Part shown: positions 18,014 to 25,944 of the stretch, piece by piece
Layout: each line of letters opens with the position of its first letter
Numbering within the stretch: position 1 is the first letter of the stretch
Assembly (NCBI GenBank): GCA_016744855.1
Contig: JADGDO010000011.1
Span: forward strand, 1-64,000
DNA: 64,000 nucleotides
Origin: Candidatus Fermentibacteraceae bacterium
Lineage (GTDB): Bacteria; Fermentibacterota; Fermentibacteria; Fermentibacterales; JCC-6
Reading direction: 5' to 3'
Notes under the pieces: generated by a model
Told to the model about the DNA's origin: nothing
The model's input: the letters and a program-made list of their open reading frames with translations, nothing else
The model's database searches: none
Position numbers and translations under genes: made by a program

Positions 18014-19531
18014 TCAACTTTCCCCCCTATTATCGTCTTGTTCTGCAGTAGGAAGAATTACGCAAAAACTACTGCCCACACCAAGTTCAGACTCAACAAT
18101 GATTTTTCCTGATAATTTACTGATCGCCTGCTGCACAATAGCAAGACCAAGACCTTCTCCTTCACTGTCACTGGGATTAAGCCTGTGGAAAATCTCAAAG
18201 ATATTCTTTATGTGATCAGGAGCAATTCCTATTCCGTTATCCGTTACACAGTAAATGGATTTATTACCTTCAACTCTTCCCTTCAGAGAAATCTTCCCTG
18301 GCCGTCCCTTGTCAAGATAATTGATAGCATTGTCAAGCAGGTTTGAGAAAAGCTGATCTACCTGTACACGATCTCCCATGCAGAAAGGCAGATCGCCTAT
18401 CTCAATTGCAATTCCTGCTTCTTTAATCTGATAATCGCTTGCATCAAGAGATTTGCGGATCAGCTGGTTCATGTCGAGTGGTATTATGGAAAGAGCCGAT
18501 CTACCAAGACGGGAAAGTTTAAGAAGACCTGTTAAAAGCACATCCATCTTTCCGGCGCTCGTTCTTATGAAATGAAGTGCTTCATAAACATCACTATTCA
18601 GCAAGTAAGCAATATCTTTAACAGTTTCTTCCGGTGTTCTATCAGAAGAAACAATGCCGGCTATTTCTTCAATAGAACGCTCTAATTCTCTGCTGTAACC
18701 ATCGATGTTTACCAAAGGTGATCTGAGATCATGCGAAGAAACATAAACAATTCTTTCAAGTTCTTTGTTGTTTGATTGGAGTTTGATGTTGAGATCCTTA
18801 CGCAGCTCAACCTCCCTCTCCAATTCTGATGAGTAGGCTTCAAGCTTTTCAATTATTGGATTACCAATCTTGAAGAACAATCTTGTTCCCAGAAGCACAA
18901 CAAAAAGAGCTGCGGTTGCTCCAACTAAAACAGCCTTGATAAAGGGAGCGCGAATCTCAGATAAATCCATCTTTGCAACAATCCCTAGATCTAAAACATC
19001 AACTGGTTCATAGGCTGCAAGAACAGTCTCACCCCTGTAATCAAGACCCACCATTGTTCCGGAAAGACCCTGCAGAGCAAGACGCATGGGTTCGGCAAGG
19101 TCTGAGCTGAAGTCAACGGGTTCAGGATGCAGTACATCTTCATATCTGTGACGAAGCACAAAAATAATCTGGTCTGCTTCTCGGCGTGCCAATGTAAACT
19201 CGCCTGTATTACCAAAGCCTTCATATCGTTCATGGGCATCAGCAATCTGGTCAATTGCTGCCTGGGCATGGTCATAATACTGTCCACCCCGAGCCATGGA
19301 GACTGCTATTTCAATTTCCTTGTTTGCTATGGACTCAAGAAGCCGTGCCTGGCTCTGTGCTGTAACTTGAAGCATCTCTTTCCGTTGATCAAGTTCATAA
19401 TTGTAGAGAACCATAGTGATAATTCCCATGACGATAGTGCATGCAAGAATCATTATGAGAGAGAGGTGAAGAAAGCTTTTTCTTGCACTAGCTGTTGAGC
19501 CGGAACGTTTAAATGTAGCAAGCAGATTCAC
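18014..19531 (-). CDS. membrane sensor histidine kinase
   Basis: A 505-residue protein starting at GTG, with an AGGGAGG site somewhat far upstream. Two helices (about 22-43 and 203-220) enclose a ~155-residue periplasmic sensor with a single-Cache-like feel (GTMVGLDYRGETVLAAYEPV). The kinase core follows a coiled-coil linker rich in Glu and Lys. HisKA has His in VSSHDLRSPL (near residue 265), and the HATPase has NLLDNAINY, DNGIGI and GEGLGLAI, with a clean C-terminal end. The phytochrome-like kinase core fits the Rcp1-type regulator encoded immediately downstream. It is the first gene of the three-gene operon. Confidence 0.92.
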   Translation of the reverse strand: MNLLATFKRSGSTASARKSFLHLSLIMILACTIVMGIITMVLYNYELDQRKEMLQVTAQSQARLLESIANKEIEIAVSMARGGQYYDHAQAAIDQIADAHERYEGFGNTGEFTLARREADQIIFVLRHRYEDVLHPEPVDFSSDLAEPMRLALQGLSGTMVGLDYRGETVLAAYEPVDVLDLGIVAKMDLSEIRAPFIKAVLVGATAALFVVLLGTRLFFKIGNPIIEKLEAYSSELEREVELRKDLNIKLQSNNKELERIVYVSSHDLRSPLVNIDGYSRELERSIEEIAGIVSSDRTPEETVKDIAYLLNSDVYEALHFIRTSAGKMDVLLTGLLKLSRLGRSALSIIPLDMNQLIRKSLDASDYQIKEAGIAIEIGDLPFCMGDRVQVDQLFSNLLDNAINYLDKGRPGKISLKGRVEGNKSIYCVTDNGIGIAPDHIKNIFEIFHRLNPSDSEGEGLGLAIVQQAISKLSGKIIVESELGVGSSFCVILPTAEQDDNRGES

Positions 19532-19679
19532 TGTTACAGTGTCCTCCCTGAAAGGACTGAGGCTTGAACAGACAACCGGGAACCGATCTAAACATTTACT
19601 TAAGATAACACCAATCGGTACCTAAAGCATTCTCCTCCCTAGAACAAATAGTGAGTTCAACAAGTAGAACATTTACACG

Positions 19680-20783
19680 CTAATTCAAATTAGAAAGATG
19701 AAGCCAGTAGAAGAAGAATGGGTTGGACATTAACCAGACTCGACCTCTCTTCAGGAGTATATCCTTTTCCTGCAATCCTGTTATTGCGCTCTTTGCTACC
19801 GAGTAGCTTCCAAGACCGGAGTTGCGCGCAAACAGATTACTTAGAACAAATGGTTCTTTGCCCTTCAGTAGAGCACCAAGACAAAGTATCTGATTTCTTG
19901 ACAAGGAATCAAGTTTTTCTCTGAAAGAGTCCGATTCCAGAGAACATATATGAGCAATACCTTTTAAGACTGCCCTCTCATCAATTGAATCGCCTGATAG
20001 TGTTCCTGCCCAGATTCCTATACATAACCTCTGAATATCACCCGGGTTTCCTCTGCAGAAATCAATAATGCTTTGTACAGTTTCGGCTTTGGGCTGACGC
20101 CCTCCAAGCTTGAACCGCTTCGACAAGAATGCAGAGAACTCTATTGCATCAATGTTTTTTAGCATCATTCGTTCAGCACTGTTGTAAAAAGCAGATTTTC
20201 TATCAGAGAAAAGATCATTCATCCTGTGAAGAAGGCTTCCACAGAAAATGTACGAAGTATCGCTCTGCTTCTGTATTACTGATCTTATGCTTCCCAGAAT
20301 TGTTTCATAACCCTTGATTCTCTGTATATCTTGAAACTCATCCATTACGACTACTGTTCTCTGCTCACCGGCAATTTCCAGCAACTTGTCTATATCCACA
20401 TCTGAAACCTGTATTTGCGGGGAAACTGATAGCTTGATATCGCCTGTAATTGAATCAACTGATACTTCAGGCCGGAGATTTGCAATTGCTTTTAGAAGTC
20501 TGCTGAAGGAATGCTTTGTCTTCTCCTGTTTGTTCAGGCCATTGGCAATTCTCTCACAAAGTTGTCCTCTGGTGACGATGGATCGCAGATCAACATAAAT
20601 GAACCTGTAATCTGGCATTATCCTCGCAGTTTCCATTATCAGAGAAGACTTTCCGGTTCTTCTTTCTCCAACAATGTACACTCGCATAGAAGAACTCAGG
20701 TATTGCTTGAGAAGCTCAAGTTCATTTTTTCTTCCACAGAAATCTGTTCCAGTTACACAAACTCCGTATTTAAAAGGAATCAC
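19680..20783 (-). CDS. AAA+/STAND-type ATPase, archaeal-ATPase-like
   Basis: A 367-residue protein starting at GTG behind GGAGGAG. Walker A is GERRTGKSS (residues 39-47) and Walker B is TVVVMDEFQD. The N-terminal FCGRKNELELL segment before Walker A is typical of the 'ATPase domain predominantly from archaea' group. The C-terminal ~90 residues look like a winged-helix domain (LGALLKGKEPFVLSNLFARN, then SVAKSAITGLQEKDILLKRG). Proteins of this build occur in defence, conflict and regulatory roles, but often have no known partner. It stands alone, with a 15-bp-period tandem repeat upstream. The function is unknown. Confidence 0.8.
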   Translation of the reverse strand: MIPFKYGVCVTGTDFCGRKNELELLKQYLSSSMRVYIVGERRTGKSSLIMETARIMPDYRFIYVDLRSIVTRGQLCERIANGLNKQEKTKHSFSRLLKAIANLRPEVSVDSITGDIKLSVSPQIQVSDVDIDKLLEIAGEQRTVVVMDEFQDIQRIKGYETILGSIRSVIQKQSDTSYIFCGSLLHRMNDLFSDRKSAFYNSAERMMLKNIDAIEFSAFLSKRFKLGGRQPKAETVQSIIDFCRGNPGDIQRLCIGIWAGTLSGDSIDERAVLKGIAHICSLESDSFREKLDSLSRNQILCLGALLKGKEPFVLSNLFARNSGLGSYSVAKSAITGLQEKDILLKRGRVWLMSNPFFFYWLHLSNLN

Positions 20784-20814
20784 CTTATCGCTCCTCCTTC
20801 TGCAGTATCATGGT

Positions 20815-20842
20815 TACTAGTAGCATATTTACTACTAGCATA
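20815..20842 (-). repeat. tandem 13-bp direct repeats upstream of the ATPase gene
   Basis: On the minus strand TATGCTAGTAGTA (20830-20842) and TATGCTACTAGTA (20815-20827) differ at one base and lie in phase at a 15-bp period. A degenerate third copy may lie at about 20848-20860. The distance to the GTG start is about 30 bases, so this is a candidate operator. I have no protein to assign to it. Confidence 0.55.
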
Positions 20843-20942
20843 CATCATACTACTTGATTCATCAATAGCATCGTTTGATGCTTCAGGAAGATAGAATCCC
20901 GAGGTCATTGAGTGGAAAGAGGCAACTAAGTAAGAATCTTGC

Positions 20943-21680
20943 TTACAACACAGATCTGAGAGTTCCTGTAATCACTCTGAATCTACTGTTGGATCCTTCA
21001 AAACCCGGCTCTGTTGAAGCAAGCACCACCACCAGATTTTCAGACAAATACGGATTACTGTAAACAGCATAAATCCCGTAACCCATAGACATTCTCCATC
21101 TCTCAGAAGCAGGATGCTCTTTAAAAAAGATGTATTCCTCTCCATTCATCGATATCTCCAACTCTGGGGTAACGGGGGGAGGAAACCAGTCTGGGTAGTC
21201 CTGTGGTACTCCTGCAGGTTTGTTTGCGAGTGTCAGAACAATTTCACCGCTATGATAATCGGGCATATAGTTTTGGAGACAAAACACAACTGTGTCTCTT
21301 CGAACACCAAGGTCTGTTAAGGGATGATAAACAAGCGGCTCAAAAAACCTGTCAAATCCTATTCCCCAGCCAGACCTCATCCCTTCAATTTTTTCTTCAA
21401 CTGCGCGCAGCTCAGTCAAGGTAGGTAACTCATCAATGCACTCATCCCAAACATGCCTGAACTGTTCCTCCTGTGTGGAAGTGTGCGAGTTCAGAATCTC
21501 TGCTTCAATCCATTCGAACCCGCTCCCATCCTGGATTCCGCCGGTTTCCCATGCTACATATTCTCCGTCCGGTGAGAAACCAACCAGTTTAAACCAGGCA
21601 AGGTCTCCTGAATAAGCCCTGTATGAGAAAATGGATAAACAGAAACAAGCAACTATTGGAAACAGGATAATTCTTTTCAT
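20943..21680 (-). CDS. DUF2259-like predicted secreted protein
   Basis: A 245-residue protein. The start at 21680 was chosen because AGGGAG lies 5 bases upstream and a signal peptide follows (MKRIILFPIVACFCLSIFSY). Just after it, VGFSPDGEYVAWETGGIQDG is the signature opening of the DUF2259 family of predicted secreted proteins. The rest of the protein (about 100-245) includes RWRMSMGYGIYAVYSNPY. The function of the family is unknown. It ends 100 bases before the ATPase repeats and shares a strand with the gene upstream at 21706. Confidence 0.65.
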   Translation of the reverse strand: MKRIILFPIVACFCLSIFSYRAYSGDLAWFKLVGFSPDGEYVAWETGGIQDGSGFEWIEAEILNSHTSTQEEQFRHVWDECIDELPTLTELRAVEEKIEGMRSGWGIGFDRFFEPLVYHPLTDLGVRRDTVVFCLQNYMPDYHSGEIVLTLANKPAGVPQDYPDWFPPPVTPELEISMNGEEYIFFKEHPASERWRMSMGYGIYAVYSNPYLSENLVVVLASTEPGFEGSNSRFRVITGTLRSVL

Positions 21681-21705
21681 TTTCGCTCCCTGGTTTCCCC
21701 TATCT

Positions 21706-22533
21706 TTATCTTGCTTTGTCCCAGTCATGAGGTATTGTTCCGGGGAAATTCCACTTACTGATTTGCATCTGGTCAGCCACATAGATGCCACCAGCTGTAT
21801 TCGTTTTGTAACCAAGCCAGTTATGGAAAGGTACTTCATTTATACAATCACCGGATACAATGGTTTTGGTTTTCTTATCAGGGTGAATAGTCATTTCCGC
21901 TTTGGCATCAGTAAAACGACTTTCGGCAGCGATGTGTATCAGCTCACTTTTGACCTCAGTAAATATTACCTGGCGGAACACCTTGCCAGGGCGGTGAGTA
22001 GCATACCATGCATACTCAACAGGGCTGAGATTGGAAACAATAAGAAGCTGAATAGGACACATCACAAGATAAAGATGAGTCTCTCGGTGTGGAGCCGGGC
22101 TAATTCCCGCAGCGGAAGTTACTTCTGATTGAGACATACCTTCATGGCATTCATGTGAAGAGAAAACATGAACCTGTCCAGCTGGATCCATTGCCAGAAC
22201 TTTTCCACCTGTTTTCACAAGGTAAATCTGTTTGTAAGCTGTAACAGGAGTACAGGAAAATGCATTGTTAGATAAAGCTGTTTTGGTACGGTTACCGGCA
22301 GCAGCGGCAGCTAGTGCGCTGATTGAATCTGCTTTAGCATTTCGCCAACCCCCGTCATCAAGAAACTCAAAATCCGGCTGGTTGTTGTTAATGGCAAGTT
22401 CAACAAAAAGTTTTCGGCCCTTGAAATGCTTGCCGGAACCGGGGCTGTAATGTCGGGCGAGTCCTTCGATTCCAAGAGATGTAGCTGTTGTTACTCCCTG
22501 AGGAATGGACAAAACCAGTTGAGAATCATGCAT
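21706..22533 (-). CDS. orphan protein of unknown function
   Basis: A 275-residue protein. The start at 22533 (MHDSQLVLSIPQGV) was chosen for its AAGGAG site 6 bases upstream; the frame has an earlier Met at 22563 without a site. There is no signal peptide, transmembrane segment or recognisable motif. The protein has several Cys and many His, small stretches of Ala (SALAAAAAG), and a candidate sigma70-type promoter upstream. It stops 25 bases before the DUF2259-like gene, so they may form an operon. I do not recognise it. Confidence 0.65.
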   Translation of the reverse strand: MHDSQLVLSIPQGVTTATSLGIEGLARHYSPGSGKHFKGRKLFVELAINNNQPDFEFLDDGGWRNAKADSISALAAAAAGNRTKTALSNNAFSCTPVTAYKQIYLVKTGGKVLAMDPAGQVHVFSSHECHEGMSQSEVTSAAGISPAPHRETHLYLVMCPIQLLIVSNLSPVEYAWYATHRPGKVFRQVIFTEVKSELIHIAAESRFTDAKAEMTIHPDKKTKTIVSGDCINEVPFHNWLGYKTNTAGGIYVADQMQISKWNFPGTIPHDWDKAR

Positions 22534-22610
22534 GTAATGCTCCTTGATCGTAATGGCAATCATTCAGCTACAGCTCAATAATGCTCTGCTAAAAAGAACT
22601 CCTAAATTTT

Positions 22611-22639
22611 AGCATACTGCTTTAAAAGGCAACCGTCAA
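22611..22639 (-). promoter_or_regulatory. candidate sigma70-type promoter for the orphan gene
   Basis: On the minus strand, TTGACG (22634-22639) is followed by 17 bases and TATGCT (22611-22616). It lies about 80 bases upstream of the start at 22533. The 22534-22897 interval has no other recognisable element except the ribosome-binding site of the AUU-start gene. Confidence 0.45.
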
Positions 22640-22897
22640 GAAATTCATGTAATGGTCTTCAATGAAAGCAATTCTCTTAACTACACTAACAGAGAAATTG
22701 GAACAATTCCTCAAAAAGCCTGTAAAACAAATGTGCAGAGAGCAATTGTCCAGTGCTTCAATTGCAATATGTATATCAGAAGCATGTAGGATTTGAGGAA
22801 AGATAGAAAAGTTGGATTGGAAACAGGAGACTCTGAGCTTACAGAAGACTGAACGTTTTCTGCGAAGAGTCGCAGAGGTTTCAAGAATGGAGATTAC

Positions 22898-23377
22898 ATT
22901 AAAGCATTAACCGTTATTTTTTCTGTTCTCTTTTTGAGTACAGCAACCCCAGCTTCAGCAGAGCATGCAGATTGTCTCGATATAGACAAAGTGCTTGAGT
23001 TAAGCGACTGTGTTTTTCTAGCAGTAACTGGGACGCCCGTGGATGTTCCAATGAGTTACATCGAAAGAACTGAGTACTATTTTAATGTGCTCGAAGTTCT
23101 GAAGGGTCCTGATTCTCTCAATGAGGGAAACACGGTTGTATACTTAAATAGAGCACCCGGTTTCCATAGCAATCAATCGTGTAGCGAAGATTCGCACCCA
23201 ATTATTCCAACCGGCTCCGGTTACGAAATGGATGTAGAACAGGGTGATACTGTTGTAGTTTTCAGTAATATCCACGGAATCTCTCCAACCTCGATGGGAC
23301 TTATTCGTATAGAACCTGCTAGCTACTTAGAAAGCATACGAAGCAAAATAAGTGATATTGAACCTGTTGTGAATTGA
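22898..23377 (+). CDS. small secreted protein with a putative AUU start
   Basis: A 159-residue protein if read from ATT at 22898. The upstream frame to the stop at 22850 contains no ATG, GTG or TTG before a TTG at 22934, yet the codons from 22901 encode a signal peptide (KALTVIFSVLFLSTATPASA). A GGAG sits 5 bases before the ATT. The mature part (EHADCLDIDKVLELSDCVFL, then YYFNVLEVLKGPDSLNEGNTV and GDTVVVFSN) resembles proteins of the type that hold a small beta-sandwich, but no family is recognised. An AUU start is rare (known for infC), so a loss of the start codon is the alternative. Reading from 22934 would lose the signal peptide. Confidence 0.55.
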   Translation: MKALTVIFSVLFLSTATPASAEHADCLDIDKVLELSDCVFLAVTGTPVDVPMSYIERTEYYFNVLEVLKGPDSLNEGNTVVYLNRAPGFHSNQSCSEDSHPIIPTGSGYEMDVEQGDTVVVFSNIHGISPTSMGLIRIEPASYLESIRSKISDIEPVVN

Positions 23378-23499
23378 GTAACATTAAGAACAAATTCTAA
23401 AAAAATCCATTTTAGTGACAGGGAACTTAGGGATGTGTTTTTGATAAAACTATGTGTACCTGGATTGTTTAACCTTCTCTCTTATGAAAGGACTACCTT

Positions 23500-23979
23500 T
23501 TGAAAACGTCTTTTATTTTACTACTTTCCATCTTAGCAGGCGCTGCGTTTGCAACCAACCCAGATGAGGCCTTTGAGAATCTCATTGATGCTGTTTACGA
23601 AGGAGATTCACAGGTTATCCTCGAGAGCCTTTCAACTGAAACTGTAGCAATGTTTGACATGGTCTTGGTTATGGTAAAATCTCAGCCTGAAGAGGCGGCA
23701 ATTGAGCTGTCAGAGACACTTGGTGTTGAGATTACTGTTGATGAACTTCTCGAATGGACCCCTTCCGATTTTATCGATGCTTTTATACTATCACCTGAAT
23801 TTGTCTCAGAACTGCCACCCAGAGAAGATTTTGAAGTGTCAGGTTTCGAAGTTGATGGAGATAACAGTATTGTTTTCATCACCCTAGCAGGTGAGACTGA
23901 GATCCTTGAAGTCAGCATGGTGAAAGATGGTAGCAGCTGGAAACTGGCCCAGGACGTTTTAGAATCCTTTGTAATGTAG
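23500..23979 (+). CDS. small secreted protein, paralogue of the 434-910 gene
   Basis: A 159-residue protein starting at TTG, with an AAAGGA site 7 bases upstream. The signal peptide is MKTSFILLLSILAGAAFA. It aligns full length with the protein at 434-910 (for example DAVYEGD/DAVYSED, LVMVK, PEEA, ELPPRED/ELPARED, VSGFEV/VSGYEI, SWKL/NWKL). It has no cysteines. A strong terminator follows. The fold is perhaps NTF2-like (inference). The family is not recognised. Confidence 0.72.
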   Translation: MKTSFILLLSILAGAAFATNPDEAFENLIDAVYEGDSQVILESLSTETVAMFDMVLVMVKSQPEEAAIELSETLGVEITVDELLEWTPSDFIDAFILSPEFVSELPPREDFEVSGFEVDGDNSIVFITLAGETEILEVSMVKDGSSWKLAQDVLESFVM

Positions 23980-23994
23980 TTTCAGCTGGCAAAG

Positions 23995-24036
23995 AAAAAG
24001 CCCCCCGATGAAATCTCATCAGGGGGCCGTTTTTTA
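23995..24036. terminator. bidirectional terminator hairpin
   Basis: A GCCCCCCGATGA stem with TCATCAGGGGGC (one mismatch), a loop of four bases, a T6 run on the plus side and an AAAGAAAAA run on the other side. It lies between convergent genes ending at 23979 and 24046 and can serve both. Confidence 0.85.
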
Positions 24037-24045
24037 TCCGGTTTA

Positions 24046-25671
24046 TTATCGAACCATCACCATTCTGCTGGAATGAATCGAACCGCCGGAGTTCATCCTG
24101 CAGAAGTATACTCCAGGAACGACTGCCTCTCCATTTGAGTTTACTCCGCCCCACTGGACAGAGTGCTCTCCACCCGAGAATACCGCGTTCTCAACTATCG
24201 CTCTTACCAATCTGCCTGATACATCGTAGATTGAGATTGTAACTGGAGTTGCACCAGTTACATTGAAATTGATCGTTGCAATATCAGTAAATGGATTGGG
24301 ATAGCTTGAGATACCAGTAGCTAAGTTTGTAGAGGCAAATGTATCTTCTTCGTTTGATACATTGCCGAACCAGTCGAAAAACAGCCTGTAATCAATGTTC
24401 CAATTTGTGTACAGAACTGCTGACATATTTGTACTCCAGCCGGCAGTCGCGGGCCAGAAACCTGTAGCCTGAAATTCATTCATGCGTTCAGGAGCTGTAA
24501 AGCTTGTGGGAGTGGTGCCTGAAGCCCATGCCCACATTGTAGAATCTCCCGGATCATCATTAAAGGCAAGAGTAACCGCTGCAAGACTTTTATGAGCTCT
24601 TATGTCGGGCATGTTCTGATCTCCAACACCACCCATTGTTGTGCCATAAGTCCATGAGGAGCCGGAGTTTGTGGTGTAGTAAAACCCAAGATTGTCATTG
24701 TCGACAACATAGTAGGCATTAAAAACCCAGCCAATTGCCGGAGATGCGTGTGTGTAGGCTATTGTGTTTCCGCTAAGATCATATCCACCGGAGTTATTTC
24801 CCAGCTGGGCGGAACCTGTGTAGGTTGAACCATAACTGGAGCTGCTCTTGATTCTAATCTCCTGGTTTGTAGTAAGCCTGCTGTCGAGGAAGGTAACTGA
24901 CACCAGCCCACCTGTACCAGCTGAAATTGCAGGATATGGTGTAATTCCAGGATCCACAAAGAGTACGGTATCATCTACCCATGCTTTTGTGTCTAGAGAA
25001 GCCCTAACACCATAGATATCATCATCTGATGCATCCATAACGTAAGTCGCATACAACCAGGAGTTGTTACCGACTTCTGCATCTACATCGTAATACGATA
25101 CATCATTGGTGGTAACGGTTGTCCATCCGCTTGAACTCTGATCTGGAGTCATGTATCTCATCCTCAGCGTTTTATCAATAAGGAAGAACATGCAGACCCA
25201 GCTCTGGCCGCCGGAATCTTTCACCACGCGAATCCTTGGAGAATTGACTGTAGCCGAAGAACTAAGACTGGTTCGCCAGAAAGTCCAGCTTGCTCCCCCA
25301 TCCTGAGAACGGTAAACGATAGCACTGTCTTGTGTAGCATGGTCTGTGTCGCAAATGGCATAGATATCTCCGGTATCCTCATCAACATCAAAATCCTGAC
25401 CGGAGCCTACTTCACCTCCATAAACAAGAACATCGTTACTCCAGTCGCCTTCAGGCCATACTGATGAACCTTCATCTCTGATAGCCATATTGTGTACTAC
25501 CGGTGACTCAAACACGGTAGTCCATGGATCTACATCACTGTCTGTGAAAATTGGTGCCGGTGGCTGTTGAACTGCTTCAACTCCATTCGGGCAATCGGCT
25601 GAGACATCTTCAAAAGCAACCGCTGAAACGGTTAATAAGCCAGTGAAGACAAGAATTAAGATAACTCTCAT
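24046..25671 (-). CDS. secreted sialidase-like propeller protein with type IX-like sorting domain
   Basis: A 541-residue protein. A GGGGG site lies just before two adjacent ATGs (25674 and 25671); the second has better spacing. The signal peptide is MRVILILVFTGLLTVSAVAF. The middle part has repeated YRSQDGGASWTFW and YYTTNSGSSWTYG motifs, the Asp-box pattern of exo-sialidase/BNR propellers. The final ~85 residues (YPNPFTDIATINF, IYDVSGRLVR, GVYFCRMNSGG) are the FlgD-Ig-like domain used as a type IX secretion or surface-attachment signal in FCB bacteria. It is probably surface-exposed. The binding or enzymatic role is unknown. Confidence 0.82.
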   Translation of the reverse strand: MRVILILVFTGLLTVSAVAFEDVSADCPNGVEAVQQPPAPIFTDSDVDPWTTVFESPVVHNMAIRDEGSSVWPEGDWSNDVLVYGGEVGSGQDFDVDEDTGDIYAICDTDHATQDSAIVYRSQDGGASWTFWRTSLSSSATVNSPRIRVVKDSGGQSWVCMFFLIDKTLRMRYMTPDQSSSGWTTVTTNDVSYYDVDAEVGNNSWLYATYVMDASDDDIYGVRASLDTKAWVDDTVLFVDPGITPYPAISAGTGGLVSVTFLDSRLTTNQEIRIKSSSSYGSTYTGSAQLGNNSGGYDLSGNTIAYTHASPAIGWVFNAYYVVDNDNLGFYYTTNSGSSWTYGTTMGGVGDQNMPDIRAHKSLAAVTLAFNDDPGDSTMWAWASGTTPTSFTAPERMNEFQATGFWPATAGWSTNMSAVLYTNWNIDYRLFFDWFGNVSNEEDTFASTNLATGISSYPNPFTDIATINFNVTGATPVTISIYDVSGRLVRAIVENAVFSGGEHSVQWGGVNSNGEAVVPGVYFCRMNSGGSIHSSRMVMVR

Positions 25672-25848
25672 CATTTTCCCCCTTTTGTTCGTTCCCATAA
25701 AACACAAAGGTATGAAGAGTTGAAACAATCTGAAGGCACAGCTCCCCCGCAAGCCCCGAACACTTCACGCCTCTAATGAGAGTAACCGCCATAAACCTGA
25801 AGAATACAAGGGTGAATAAATTGGATTATAAGGAAGGGTATAAGCACA

Positions 25849-25869
25849 GCCCCCGAGAGCCCCGGGGGC
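25849..25869. terminator. possible hairpin terminator downstream of the S41 lipoprotein
   Basis: A perfect 7-bp stem GCCCCCG/CGGGGGC with a 7-base loop lies within the ~270-base interval between 25672 and 25944. It lacks a T-run on either strand, so it is only a weak terminator candidate for the gene ending at 25945. Nothing else is recognised in the interval. Confidence 0.3.
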
Positions 25870-25944
25870 AGTTTGTAAATAAGGCCGGTTACGTAGAATT
25901 CATAAGGAATATGGAAATACATTCAACAGTGATAAATCTTCTCC

